Source: Bacteroidota bacterium (GTDB lineage: Bacteria > Bacteroidota > Bacteroidia > Chitinophagales > Chitinophagaceae). Taken from it: a DNA stretch of 64,000 nt. Shown here piece after piece: positions 27,132 to 35,859 of this stretch. Made by a program: the position numbers and the translations under genes. Under the pieces are notes generated by a model. The model was not told where the DNA came from and searched no databases. It was given only the letters and a program-made list of their open reading frames with translations. Location of the stretch: NCBI GenBank assembly GCA_018267875.1, contig JAFDXP010000047.1:1-64000 (forward strand). Direction: 5' to 3'. Position 1 is the stretch's first letter, and every line of letters begins with the position of its first letter.

Positions 27132-27575
27132 TTACATATCCATACCTACTTCTTGTTGCTGTGCTTTGGCATTTTTCTTTTTTAGAAGAAAGTAAATAGA
27201 AATGCAAATCCAACCTAACCAAAATAAATATACACCAAGGTGAAAACGCTCGCCCAATAAGCGATGCGAAAGGTTTTGCCTAAAATCTTGATAGCTGAAA
27301 TACAAACCCAAACAAGCACCTAAGATCAAAATTATATGAATCAATTTAGCAGAAAATGGAGTGAGAATTTTGTCAATTGCTGATTGAAGTAAATATAGAA
27401 TCAATAACATCCCAAACACTACCATGGCTGCTTGCCACCAAACTTTCAAAAATTGATATTGGTCATAAAACAAAGAAATCCCAACTTGTCCAATCCAAGT
27501 AATATTAGACAGCAAATATCCGGCAATCACTGAAAGGATAGCCAAAAAGAAAGTAAGAGAGGCAAACCGTTTCAA
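27132..27575 (-). CDS. hypothetical four-pass membrane protein
   Basis: This is a 147-aa protein with four predicted membrane segments (about 5-25, 46-66, 79-96, 113-132) and a polar C-terminal tail. No catalytic motif is evident and I do not recognise a family. It begins 10 bp after the PBP1A stop codon, so it is probably co-transcribed with the cell-wall synthase and may have an envelope role. Confidence 0.75.
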   Translation of the reverse strand: MKRFASLTFFLAILSVIAGYLLSNITWIGQVGISLFYDQYQFLKVWWQAAMVVFGMLLILYLLQSAIDKILTPFSAKLIHIILILGACLGLYFSYQDFRQNLSHRLLGERFHLGVYLFWLGWICISIYFLLKKKNAKAQQQEVGMDM

Positions 27576-27585
27576 ATTCTAAAGT

Positions 27586-29898
27586 TTAATTGTTCCATTC
27601 TTCATTAGGTATAGCAGGCACTTGTTCAATTTCCATAACTTGATTGGTAGAATCGCGTCTATGAGTAGAGCCATAAGGCAAACTTTCTGATCGTTCTAAA
27701 CTGGTAGGGTCATAAAAATCACAATCTTGAAAACCATCGGGTGGCGTGAATTTGGCATTGGTTTCTATTCCTAAAGTTTTATCTGCATGGACTTTATTGA
27801 TGAAGTATGCAAAGATGGGCAAAGCAGCAGCTGATCCTTGACCTAATGCCTGACTTCTAAATCGCATCAATCTATCATCGCAACCTACCCAAGATCCGCC
27901 CAGCAATTGTGGAGTGTACCCAATAAACCAAGCATCAGCTTGCTTATTCGTTGTTCCTGTTTTTCCGGCAAGGTCGCCTTGAACACCCATTCCGCGCATT
28001 CTGATACCCGTTCCATGATCAATGACTCCTTGCATCATTTTTACCATTTTATAAGCCGTATTTGCATTGATGATTTCTTTTTGTTGTGGTACAAAACTTT
28101 TGATGAGATTTCCATTTTTATCTTCAATTTTGGTGATGAAAATAGGTTTGGTGTTCATGCCCAAAGTCGGAAACATGGTGTAAGACCAAAGCATTTCATA
28201 CAAGGATATGTCTGATACGCCAAGCGCAGCAGCCGGCACGGCATCTATTTTTGCGTCTATTCCACAACGGTGTACAAAATCAACAAACGCATTGATGCCT
28301 ACTTGATTTAAAAGATACAATGCTGCATTATTTATCGATTTTGCTAAGGCCTTTTTCATGGGTAAAGAGCCATATTCAGAACCACCGGCATCGTATGGGT
28401 TAGGATGAAAACCCGGAAATGATTGTGGCGCTGTAGAAACACTACCACAAGGATCAAATCCATTGTCTATAGCCAAAGTGTAAAGCAATGGTTTGATGGT
28501 TGATCCCACTTGTCGTCTGGTTTCTTCATTGACGTGGTCATACTGGAAAAATGTATGGTCTATGCCGCCAACCCAAGCTTTCACATCTCCGGTAAATGGA
28601 TCCATAACCATAAAGCCCGCTTGTAGAAACATTTTCATGTACTTCATAGAGTCTATGGGACTCATAATGGTGTCGTGCTCATGCTTGGGTGTATTCCATG
28701 TAAAGACTTTCATCTTCACTGGTTTAGCCAACTCTCGCATGATCTCGGCATCGTTCCTATTGTCTTCTTTCAAAGACTTGTAGCGATCGGTTTGCTTTAA
28801 TGAATTATGTAGATCTGATTTATAAGGTTCATTTTGCCAAATACTTCCATCATTGTATCCCGATTGAGCGAAGAACTGTTTTTGAAGATTTTTCATGTGT
28901 TGTTCTACTGCTTGTTCAGCATATCGTTGCATTCTAGTATCAATAGTAGTGTATATTTTCAGCCCGTCTTTATAAATATCATACCCTTCATCGCTATCTG
29001 GTTTTTTAATTTGCTTCAATAGCCTTTTTAGGTCTTGTTCCACTTCTTGTCTAAAATATGGAGCCATACCTTCGTGATAGTCAATTTTGTGATAGTTCAG
29101 TTTTATTGGTTTTTCTTTTAGCTTGTTTGATTCATCTGTAGCCAGAAATCCATATTTCACCATTTGCCCTAACACTACATTTCTTCTTTTTAGCCCATTT
29201 TCAGGGTTTCTTCTTGGATTATAAAGTGTGTTTCCTTTCAGCATACCTATTAAAACTGCCGCTTCATCAACGGTTAGTTTATCGGGTGTTTTGTTGTAAA
29301 AAGTGAGTGAGGCATTTTTGATTCCATACACATTATCGCCAAATGGAACCGTGTTTAGATATAGCGTAATGATTTCATTTTTAGTAAGATTTCGTTCAAG
29401 CTTTACCGCTAATACCCATTCTTTCAACTTGATGAAAGGCATCGTGAAGATGTTGGGGTTTCTTCGAGGAAAAAGGTTTTTAGCTAATTGTTGGGTAATT
29501 GTGCTACCTCCGCCTTCTTTACCTAGGAAAATAATAGCTCGAAGTACCGCAATCCCGTCTATTCCTGAGTGGTCATAAAAGCGAGCATCTTCAGTAGCCA
29601 ATAGCGCATTGAAAACATTGGGAGAAATTTCTTCGTACTTGCTGTTGGAACGATCTTGAATAAAGTATCGTCCTAAAATAGTGCCATCAGCAGCAAGCAC
29701 TTCTGAAGACAAGGCACTGCTAGGGTTTTCCAGCTCGCGCATAGAAGGCATGTAACCTAACAAGCCGAAGTTCATTAGGACAATGATTAGATTAAAACCT
29801 ATGAGTGAAAAAAGGAAAATGCGCCACAAAATGCGCACAGACTTATTTCCGGTTGTTTTTTTACCAGATTGCTTAGTGGCGTCTTTCGGTAATGTCAT
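27586..29898 (-). CDS. penicillin-binding protein 1A family (bifunctional PG synthase)
   Basis: This class A PBP polymerises and cross-links peptidoglycan. I start it at ATG 29898 (MTLPKDATK) instead of TTG 29907. A basic cytoplasmic segment and one membrane helix (about 25-50) precede the GT51 domain with catalytic E103 in TEDARFYDH and GGSTITQQLAKN. The transpeptidase domain has SxxK at S466 (GSTIKPLLY), SxN (SINNAA) and KTG (AGKTGTTNKQ). The total of about 770 aa is usual for this phylum. The promoter core overlaps the region just before the start, so the mRNA may be nearly leaderless. The membrane transglutaminase gene lies 39 bp upstream. Confidence 0.94.
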   Translation of the reverse strand: MTLPKDATKQSGKKTTGNKSVRILWRIFLFSLIGFNLIIVLMNFGLLGYMPSMRELENPSSALSSEVLAADGTILGRYFIQDRSNSKYEEISPNVFNALLATEDARFYDHSGIDGIAVLRAIIFLGKEGGGSTITQQLAKNLFPRRNPNIFTMPFIKLKEWVLAVKLERNLTKNEIITLYLNTVPFGDNVYGIKNASLTFYNKTPDKLTVDEAAVLIGMLKGNTLYNPRRNPENGLKRRNVVLGQMVKYGFLATDESNKLKEKPIKLNYHKIDYHEGMAPYFRQEVEQDLKRLLKQIKKPDSDEGYDIYKDGLKIYTTIDTRMQRYAEQAVEQHMKNLQKQFFAQSGYNDGSIWQNEPYKSDLHNSLKQTDRYKSLKEDNRNDAEIMRELAKPVKMKVFTWNTPKHEHDTIMSPIDSMKYMKMFLQAGFMVMDPFTGDVKAWVGGIDHTFFQYDHVNEETRRQVGSTIKPLLYTLAIDNGFDPCGSVSTAPQSFPGFHPNPYDAGGSEYGSLPMKKALAKSINNAALYLLNQVGINAFVDFVHRCGIDAKIDAVPAAALGVSDISLYEMLWSYTMFPTLGMNTKPIFITKIEDKNGNLIKSFVPQQKEIINANTAYKMVKMMQGVIDHGTGIRMRGMGVQGDLAGKTGTTNKQADAWFIGYTPQLLGGSWVGCDDRLMRFRSQALGQGSAAALPIFAYFINKVHADKTLGIETNAKFTPPDGFQDCDFYDPTSLERSESLPYGSTHRRDSTNQVMEIEQVPAIPNEEWNN

Positions 29899-29904
29899 AT
29901 TTGG

Positions 29905-29933
29905 CAAAGCTAAAAAAAAGAAATAGCGGTCAA
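29905..29933 (-). promoter_or_regulatory. Bacteroidota-type promoter of the PBP1A gene
   Basis: On the minus strand TTG (29931-29933) is followed by an 18-bp spacer and TAGCTTTG (29905-29912). Only 6 bp separate the last G from the PBP1A ATG, so transcription would start at or within a few bases of the start codon. Confidence 0.55.
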
Positions 29934-29937
29934 TGAA

Positions 29938-32589
29938 TTATTCGCTTTCAATTGTTTGCGAATAAAAATAAAATAAGCTTCTCAAAGGACGTAAAAATGA
30001 TCGAATGCGAAAAAAGAGCTTTGTTTTATTTTTTGTTTTGATTTTAAAATGGCTTAAAAAGGCTTTTGTTTTTCCTAAATCTTCTTGACTAAGGCTTTGA
30101 TGGCTATATTTTTGTTTCAAGTAAAGGCGCATAAATCCTGCAAAATTTGTTTCAAACTTTGGATCAACTATTTGTTCGGCAAATTGCATAACTGTTTTTT
30201 GCTCTCGCGAAATACCCATTTGGTGTAGCCAAAAAGTGGTGGCTTTATAAATCCAATAGGGCTTTTCGGCTGGTTTTGAGGTCTGACAACGTAACAAAAA
30301 ATAATGATAAATAAGGGTTGGCAAAAGAAATATGAAAAATAGAATAGTTATTAATGCAAGTGTAAGATTAACAACTACTTGTTGATAATCTAAGCCTTTA
30401 TTAATGGTTGTTTTATGAGAAATTGATTCCTTTTTATCCCATTCCTTCTTTTGTAAATATACTTCATCAATGGGGGTTGGTTTAGGAAATCTGGCAACTA
30501 TCTCTTCGGCTGAAAGTATGGATGGCTCAAGTGTTTTCAACGCATCGGCATACGAAACGGCAGTAGCTTGCTCTCCATTTTTTATGTCGGACAATAATAC
30601 AGATACACTGTCACGCTTGATGGCCGCAATGTGTAGATCTGTTTGAATAGCAATCGGCTTTTTGAAATTATATTCTTTATCATGAAAAACCATGTGATGC
30701 ACTTGAAGGGTCATTAGTTTTTTCAAAGTATCCACTTTTTCTACTAATCCTTCTGCTGCTAACCAAGCACGAGGAGGCTGCATGGGTGGTGTGCCATCTG
30801 GTTTGGGACTTTCTCGCGCATCACTATTCCCAACAGTCGTGTCAAAATCTAACCATCCGAAGCCAGGAAAATATACTTGAACCCAAGCATGAGCCTGATC
30901 TGCATAATACCAATACCAACCTTTGTTTTTGTCGCTTCTATCAACCGTTAGAAACCCAACTGCAATACGGGATGGAATGCCTAATGAACGAAGCATAAAT
31001 AAAGTGGCTCCTGCATAATAAGCACAATATCCTTGTCTGTTTTCAAAAAGAAAATACATGAGCTTAGATGCGCTGGGAATGTCCGGTACGCCCGGATTGT
31101 CGGTGTATTTGAATAAAGGTTCGCCAGTTTCATCTTTCGATAAAAACCAATCACGCAATTTGAGAACCTTATCTACCGGTGTGTTTGATCCTGCTGTTAT
31201 TTTAGCAGCTAAAGCTGCAATTTTTTGAAACTTTGCATCTGCCGGCATAAAGGTATAGTATCGTAAAAAAGTTTGGTTTAGTCCGGTGTAGTCAGTAACT
31301 TTTCGCAATACATCAAATCGTTGCTCCTGAAATTTTTTGAGTTCTAAGTTGTTTTGAGGATTGTAAATAAAGTAGGCACTATTTAGTTCAGATACATAAC
31401 TTTTAGCCCTAAAAGCGGATATAAATTCATCCCTAAAGTCTTTTTCTATTGTAATGGGTTGAACAAAATATCCAGTGTTGGGGGCTAAATATGTATGAGA
31501 TGATAGTTCTTTACTATAGACTTGAATTTCTACTGTTTTTCTAAGTTTGTCGCCAAGGCTATTTTTGATGACGGACGAATCAGTGCGCACAGAAAACAAA
31601 GGAATAGAAGCTGGATCCGGTTCAAAAAGATCATTAAAAGGGATGGTGCTGTCGCGTTCAAAAGTTTCAGTCAGCGTGTCAAACTTTGTGTAGTAAAATG
31701 CAGTTAAATACAGTGGATTGGGGATGTCGGAATTCGGAAAAAAATTATCAATGTGTGCGGCAAAAAGCAGTTGATTACTTCTTCCTAATGAGCTTTGCAA
31801 GCGAGCATAATCTTTCAAGTTAAAACTGCCATCTTTATTTTGTTTCAACATGGAATTGTTTCCTGCTTTTCCACCCCCACCAAAATTGGCAACTGTTTCT
31901 TTTATCTCGGAACGCATAGTGGCATAAACACCGACCAACAACGTCAAACACAAAATGGAAAAGGCAATTATTCGCCTACTGAGAAACCACCAAAATTGTT
32001 TGGTATTGCCTTTATGTTGATAAATTTGTTCTGCGGCAAATATGATATAGACAGCGTAGCAAAGTGCCGGAGCGAAGGCCAGCATTAAATGCAGAACGGA
32101 ATCTGTCTTTGATCGTCCAACCAAACTAATGCCGCCAATCAACACGACAGTTCCTATGCCAATAGCCCAATACCGAACACGCATAAATCCCCAGCCAACT
32201 ATCCAACCGACAACCAGCAAGACAGAAAAAACCAAAAATTGAATGGAAATAAAAAAAGCATCAAATTCTCCTGTGGCAAAATGATCTAATGCTTTGTAAA
32301 TGGAATAGAGGAAAAAGGATAAGCATAAAAAGGTTGTAAGAAATCGAAATCGGAAAGCATGAAATATAGTACTGATGCTCATCCCGAGAAATAAAAACAA
32401 AGCTAATTGTAAGGGTAAATTATTAATGGCAGGCAATGATGCCAATAATCCTTTGTGCGGATTACCTATGATGCCGAAATATTGATTGCCATTTAAAAGT
32501 AGAAAATAGGCAATGGCTGATGTCGGTAAAATCAAAAAAATGAGTTTCGCCAGTAGTTCATGAACGGGCGTTGCTCTTTGAATATTCAT
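29938..32589 (-). CDS. membrane protein with transglutaminase-like domain
   Basis: The architecture of this 883-aa protein resembles the TgpA/DUF3488 type: about six to seven N-terminal membrane segments (to about 225), a large periplasmic part, and one more membrane helix near 735. The papain-like transglutaminase core has the catalytic cysteine C522 in RQGYCAYYAGATLFMLRSLG, the His in DQAHAWVQV, and the Asp in WLDFDTT. The neighbouring PBP1A gene suggests an envelope function such as acting on amide bonds of peptidoglycan or envelope proteins. The natural substrate is not known. Confidence 0.88.
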   Translation of the reverse strand: MNIQRATPVHELLAKLIFLILPTSAIAYFLLLNGNQYFGIIGNPHKGLLASLPAINNLPLQLALFLFLGMSISTIFHAFRFRFLTTFLCLSFFLYSIYKALDHFATGEFDAFFISIQFLVFSVLLVVGWIVGWGFMRVRYWAIGIGTVVLIGGISLVGRSKTDSVLHLMLAFAPALCYAVYIIFAAEQIYQHKGNTKQFWWFLSRRIIAFSILCLTLLVGVYATMRSEIKETVANFGGGGKAGNNSMLKQNKDGSFNLKDYARLQSSLGRSNQLLFAAHIDNFFPNSDIPNPLYLTAFYYTKFDTLTETFERDSTIPFNDLFEPDPASIPLFSVRTDSSVIKNSLGDKLRKTVEIQVYSKELSSHTYLAPNTGYFVQPITIEKDFRDEFISAFRAKSYVSELNSAYFIYNPQNNLELKKFQEQRFDVLRKVTDYTGLNQTFLRYYTFMPADAKFQKIAALAAKITAGSNTPVDKVLKLRDWFLSKDETGEPLFKYTDNPGVPDIPSASKLMYFLFENRQGYCAYYAGATLFMLRSLGIPSRIAVGFLTVDRSDKNKGWYWYYADQAHAWVQVYFPGFGWLDFDTTVGNSDARESPKPDGTPPMQPPRAWLAAEGLVEKVDTLKKLMTLQVHHMVFHDKEYNFKKPIAIQTDLHIAAIKRDSVSVLLSDIKNGEQATAVSYADALKTLEPSILSAEEIVARFPKPTPIDEVYLQKKEWDKKESISHKTTINKGLDYQQVVVNLTLALITILFFIFLLPTLIYHYFLLRCQTSKPAEKPYWIYKATTFWLHQMGISREQKTVMQFAEQIVDPKFETNFAGFMRLYLKQKYSHQSLSQEDLGKTKAFLSHFKIKTKNKTKLFFRIRSFLRPLRSLFYFYSQTIESE

Positions 32590-32697
32590 AGCAGACAGTA
32601 CGGAATAAATGTAGGAAGTTTAGCGTAGTTGCCTTGTTAAAATAGGACAAAGGATAGATGTTGTGATTATATTTCCTGTCAATAGATATAAATAAAT

Positions 32698-32722
32698 GAG
32701 CCGCTCTTTGTCAGAACGGCTC
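32698..32722 (-). terminator. intrinsic terminator after rplY
   Basis: GAGCCGTTCT and AGAGCGGCTC pair over 10 bp with one G-T wobble and a 5-nt loop, 27 bp past the rplY stop. An AT-rich tail follows on the minus strand. It closes the prs-rplY unit. Confidence 0.75.
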
Positions 32723-32748
32723 GTATATTTATGGAAAGCTTTAGAGAA

Positions 32749-33327
32749 TTATTTCTTTTTAGCTTCTTCTGTTTCTGCTTGGCGAAGTGCACGAGTTGTT
32801 ACAACCGAAGCAATAGGAATACGAGGAGAGTTCATGATTTCCATGTTTTCTTCCTTCACATCCTGCACACGAATGTTTCCACCAATTTGAAGTGTGTCAA
32901 TGCTTACTTCAATGGCTTCTTTCAAAAATTTAGGATAAGTACGAACTTTTAGTGCTTTAAGCTTTGGTTCAAAACGTCCACCTGCTTTCACACCTTCTGC
33001 TGTGCCTGTAAATTTAAGCGGTAGATTTGCAATAATTTTACGATCCTCGTTTAGTTCCAACAAGTCAACGTGGTTTAGCTCGTCGGTTACTACATCAAAT
33101 TGCAAATCTTTCAAAATGCAACGGTGAGTTTTTCCTTCAATAGTTACTTCTGCAAGTTGGAAATCCGGTGTGTAAACTAAAGAGCGGAAAGCCATTTGTG
33201 GTGCAGAAAAATGAATGTTTTGCTCACCATAAATTACGCCGGGAACATTTCCTTCAGAACGAACTTGGCGCGTTGCTTTTTTGCCCAGATCGCTTCTGTG
33301 TTTACCTTCAATTTTAACGCTTTTCAT
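32749..33327 (-). CDS. rplY: 50S ribosomal protein L25 (general stress protein Ctc type)
   Basis: This long-form L25 binds 5S rRNA in the ribosome. The start MKSVKIEGKHRSDLG at 33327 is preferred over a frame extension to 33366. The N-terminal 5S-binding domain (about 1-90, with RSEGNVPGVIYGE) and the C-terminal TL5/Ctc domain (LPLKFTGTAEGVKAGG) are both present; total length is 192 aa. It follows prs, an order shared by many Bacteroidota, and ends at a clear terminator. Confidence 0.95.
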   Translation of the reverse strand: MKSVKIEGKHRSDLGKKATRQVRSEGNVPGVIYGEQNIHFSAPQMAFRSLVYTPDFQLAEVTIEGKTHRCILKDLQFDVVTDELNHVDLLELNEDRKIIANLPLKFTGTAEGVKAGGRFEPKLKALKVRTYPKFLKEAIEVSIDTLQIGGNIRVQDVKEENMEIMNSPRIPIASVVTTRALRQAETEEAKKK

Positions 33328-33475
33328 TACGTTTATTATTTTTCTTGTTTTCAGCGCCGGTCGCAATATCCGTCCAACATCCGGTTCGTTGAAAACTGTT
33401 TTTTTTTAAAAGGTGAATCCCATTTTGGGAGACGGATTTTATGTATAAACAGTCGTTACTTCAAATTTATCGTAG

Positions 33476-34420
33476 CTATTTTCGCTTGTTATGCAAAAAC
33501 AGGGAACTTATTGACTTGTTTTCAAAAGTATTTCTAATGGCAACGGCAAAAAGCTCTGCAGTTGGCAATACTTTTATTTTTGGACTTTGATTTTTCAAGG
33601 GAATGGTATCGCATACTACCAATTCTTCTAATAATGAATTTTCAATATTTTCGTATGCTTTTCCGCTTAAAACGGGATGTGTACAAAATGCACGCACTGA
33701 TAAAGCACCCTTGTCGGTCAACACCTGAGCGGCTTTGCTTAGGGTTCCTGCCGTATCACATATATCGTCAATAAGAACTACGTTTTTTCCCTTAACTTCA
33801 CCTATTACGGTCATTTCAGCCACCTCATTTGCACGCTTTCGTTGCTTGTCGCAAATTACCATATCTAATTCAAAATATTTGGCAACTTCGCGAACTCTAT
33901 TGGTACTACCTACGTCCGGGGATGCAAAGATAAGGTTTTCTATTTTTAAACTTTCAATATAGGGTATAAAAATTGCCAAACTTTCTAAGTGATCCAATGG
34001 AATATCAAAGAACCCTTGAATTTGTGGAGCGTGAAGATCCATGGTGATGACCCGATCAGCACCGGCAGTTGTCAACAAATTGGCTACCAACTTAGAGGCA
34101 ATTGAAACACGCGGCTTGTCCTTTCTATCTTGTCTGGCAAAACCATAATATGGGATAACGGCTGTGATATAGCCTGCAGAAGCTCGACGAGCAGCATCAA
34201 TCATCATCAGCAATTCCATCAAATTGTCGGATGGAGCAAAAGTTGATTGAACTAAGAAAACATAATCGCCGCGAACACTTTCTTGGAAAACAGGCTGAAA
34301 CTCACCATCGCTAAATTTGGGAATATCAAGCTTGCCCAGCGTTTTGCCGAATGATTTTGCAATTTTTTCTGCCAGATACTGCGAGTTGGTACCTGAAAAA
34401 ATTTTGACGGTTGGCTGCAT
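33476..34420 (-). CDS. prs: ribose-phosphate pyrophosphokinase
   Basis: PRPP synthetase makes the common precursor of nucleotides, His and Trp. ATG 34420 (MQPTVKIFSGTNS) is the true start: it gives the usual 314 aa and lies just below a strong promoter, which excludes the in-frame codons up to 34531. Motifs are SDGEFQPVF, YYGFARQDRKDKPR, the metal-binding DLHAPQIQGFFDIP, and the PRPP loop VVLIDDICDTAGT. It heads the prs-rplY unit. Confidence 0.96.
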   Translation of the reverse strand: MQPTVKIFSGTNSQYLAEKIAKSFGKTLGKLDIPKFSDGEFQPVFQESVRGDYVFLVQSTFAPSDNLMELLMMIDAARRASAGYITAVIPYYGFARQDRKDKPRVSIASKLVANLLTTAGADRVITMDLHAPQIQGFFDIPLDHLESLAIFIPYIESLKIENLIFASPDVGSTNRVREVAKYFELDMVICDKQRKRANEVAEMTVIGEVKGKNVVLIDDICDTAGTLSKAAQVLTDKGALSVRAFCTHPVLSGKAYENIENSLLEELVVCDTIPLKNQSPKIKVLPTAELFAVAIRNTFENKSISSLFLHNKRK

Positions 34421-34440
34421 TGTGGTTTGGAAATGGACTG

Positions 34441-34470
34441 CAAAGTTATTCAAAGCATCATGTTGGCAAA
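34441..34470 (-). promoter_or_regulatory. Bacteroidota-type promoter of prs
   Basis: On the minus strand TTTG (34467-34470) is separated by 18 bp from TAACTTTG (34441-34448). This is one of the best promoter matches in the window and gives a leader of about 15-18 nt before prs. Confidence 0.68.
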
Positions 34471-34582
34471 ACAGATTTTTTGAACTGTTGTTGAATTCGG
34501 CGTTTATTGTTGCCTTTTGAACTATTTTCATAAAGCTTTAATTTCTGCCCGGCTACTTTTATTAGCTATTTTATATTGTACT

Positions 34583-35323
34583 TTGAAGTTTTCTGCCTTA
34601 CTTATTGCCTTATTTATGGCTCTTCCAGCATTGGCTGGTATGAAATTACATCCGATTAAAAATTCATCTTCAGATCTATTGAAGGTGTCCATTTATGAAC
34701 GGATCATTTTTGATGAAAAAGGGAATTGGCGAACGGATCAAAATTTGATTGGCAATTTTAGGATCAATCCATGGTTAAGAGCAGAAGCGGGTTTTCGATT
34801 TGGTGAGCGCCCAAATGCTTTTGCTTCTTATGTACATTACAAATTGGAATTGCAAACCAAGTGGTTTTACAATATGGTTCGAGTTTTAGCTCGTGTTTCA
34901 GACAATATGATTTTTTCGCCACAGCCTGACTATAAAAAGTCAAATTGGTTAAGTGTAGCAGAAGGGCGATACTTTTTGACAAAAGAAATTAGGGTTACTG
35001 CCGGTGCTGGTATAGTGTTCAGTGCAAAAGAGTTTCATAAAACGGATGCGACTCCCACTACTTTCGGAAATACAGAAACCAATCCAATCTATAAAGTGGG
35101 CTTGGGTTTTGAAAAAAATGGTTGGGACGTTGAAGGTAATTATGGGTCGTATGATGTGTTTAATCCCTATCCTATTCAAAAGCCTTTTGTGCAAGTTAAT
35201 GCAACTCGTCGAGTTAGCTCTCTGTGTAAGTTACAGAGTTATTTCAGATATCAATTCAATCAAAACATAGCTACTCCTGAAAGTTATTTTTTTGCTTTCG
35301 GAGCTGTATTTAATTGGCACTAA
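34583..35323 (+). CDS. putative outer-membrane/exported protein
   Basis: From TTG 34583 the protein starts with a clean signal peptide (KFSALLIALFMALPALA), giving 246 aa. ATG 34616 and TTG 34517 are in frame but give poorer N-termini. The mature part alternates polar and aromatic residues, as in beta-barrel strands (WLRAEAGFRFGERP, VRVTAGAGIVFS, NPIYKVGLGFEKNGW, YFAFGAVFNWH), and ends in an aromatic/His C-terminus. I infer an outer-membrane beta-barrel of unknown function. It is divergent from prs and stands alone. Confidence 0.7.
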   Translation: MKFSALLIALFMALPALAGMKLHPIKNSSSDLLKVSIYERIIFDEKGNWRTDQNLIGNFRINPWLRAEAGFRFGERPNAFASYVHYKLELQTKWFYNMVRVLARVSDNMIFSPQPDYKKSNWLSVAEGRYFLTKEIRVTAGAGIVFSAKEFHKTDATPTTFGNTETNPIYKVGLGFEKNGWDVEGNYGSYDVFNPYPIQKPFVQVNATRRVSSLCKLQSYFRYQFNQNIATPESYFFAFGAVFNWH

Positions 35324-35386
35324 TTTTAGGCAACTATATTTCGCTTATTGTTTATGAAATCCTTTAGGGTAAATTTATTTAAGCTT

Positions 35387-35851
35387 TTATTTATTTTTCT
35401 GTACCAAAAAATTTTTCAATCCAATTAGCCCATGTTTCATCACCAGTTTATGGTTGTAGCGAAAGATAGGAGCTAATAAAAAATACAATCGGTGCATCCA
35501 TTTCAGTTGTGTAGAAACCTGCCAAATACATGTAGCTTTAGTAATGGAACCTTCTTGCTGGAAAGCCCAAGAGCCAACACCGGATAGATGTCCACTTACG
35601 GTTCCGGATAGAAATTGATATTCCGTTCGGTGAGTAAGAGTAAGGTCAAAACTTAGGGTATAAATCATAGGGCTACGCAACACATATCTTCTAAGATTTC
35701 CAATATCATGATGATTGCCTTTTGCTAATTCTTCAACGCATAGTACATCTGTCCACCATTTTGGCCAGTCTAAAGAAAGAAATATAGCATTCCAAACATC
35801 TTCTAAAGGAGCTTCTATTTCCCAAGTAGTGGTAAAACGATACCGAGCCAT
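35387..35851 (-). CDS. SRPBCC-family (START-like) protein
   Basis: The 154-aa protein has the helix-grip pattern of polyketide cyclase/START-like proteins: the opening RFTTTWEIEAPLEDVWNAIF, WPKWW, a beta-rich middle and a C-terminal helix (VMKHGLIGLKNFL). Members bind small hydrophobic ligands; the ligand here is unknown. It lies 8 bp past the stop of the TPR histidine kinase gene and is probably co-transcribed. Confidence 0.8.
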   Translation of the reverse strand: MARYRFTTTWEIEAPLEDVWNAIFLSLDWPKWWTDVLCVEELAKGNHHDIGNLRRYVLRSPMIYTLSFDLTLTHRTEYQFLSGTVSGHLSGVGSWAFQQEGSITKATCIWQVSTQLKWMHRLYFLLAPIFRYNHKLVMKHGLIGLKNFLVQKNK

Positions 35852-35859
35852 AGTTTGAT

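Noticed and set aside
33328..33475. tRNA gene between prs and rplY, as seen in some relatives
   Set aside because: I read both strands for a T-loop and cloverleaf and found none.
34421..34531. N-terminal extension of prs
   Set aside because: The extra 37 codons are not family-like and would run through a strong prs promoter.
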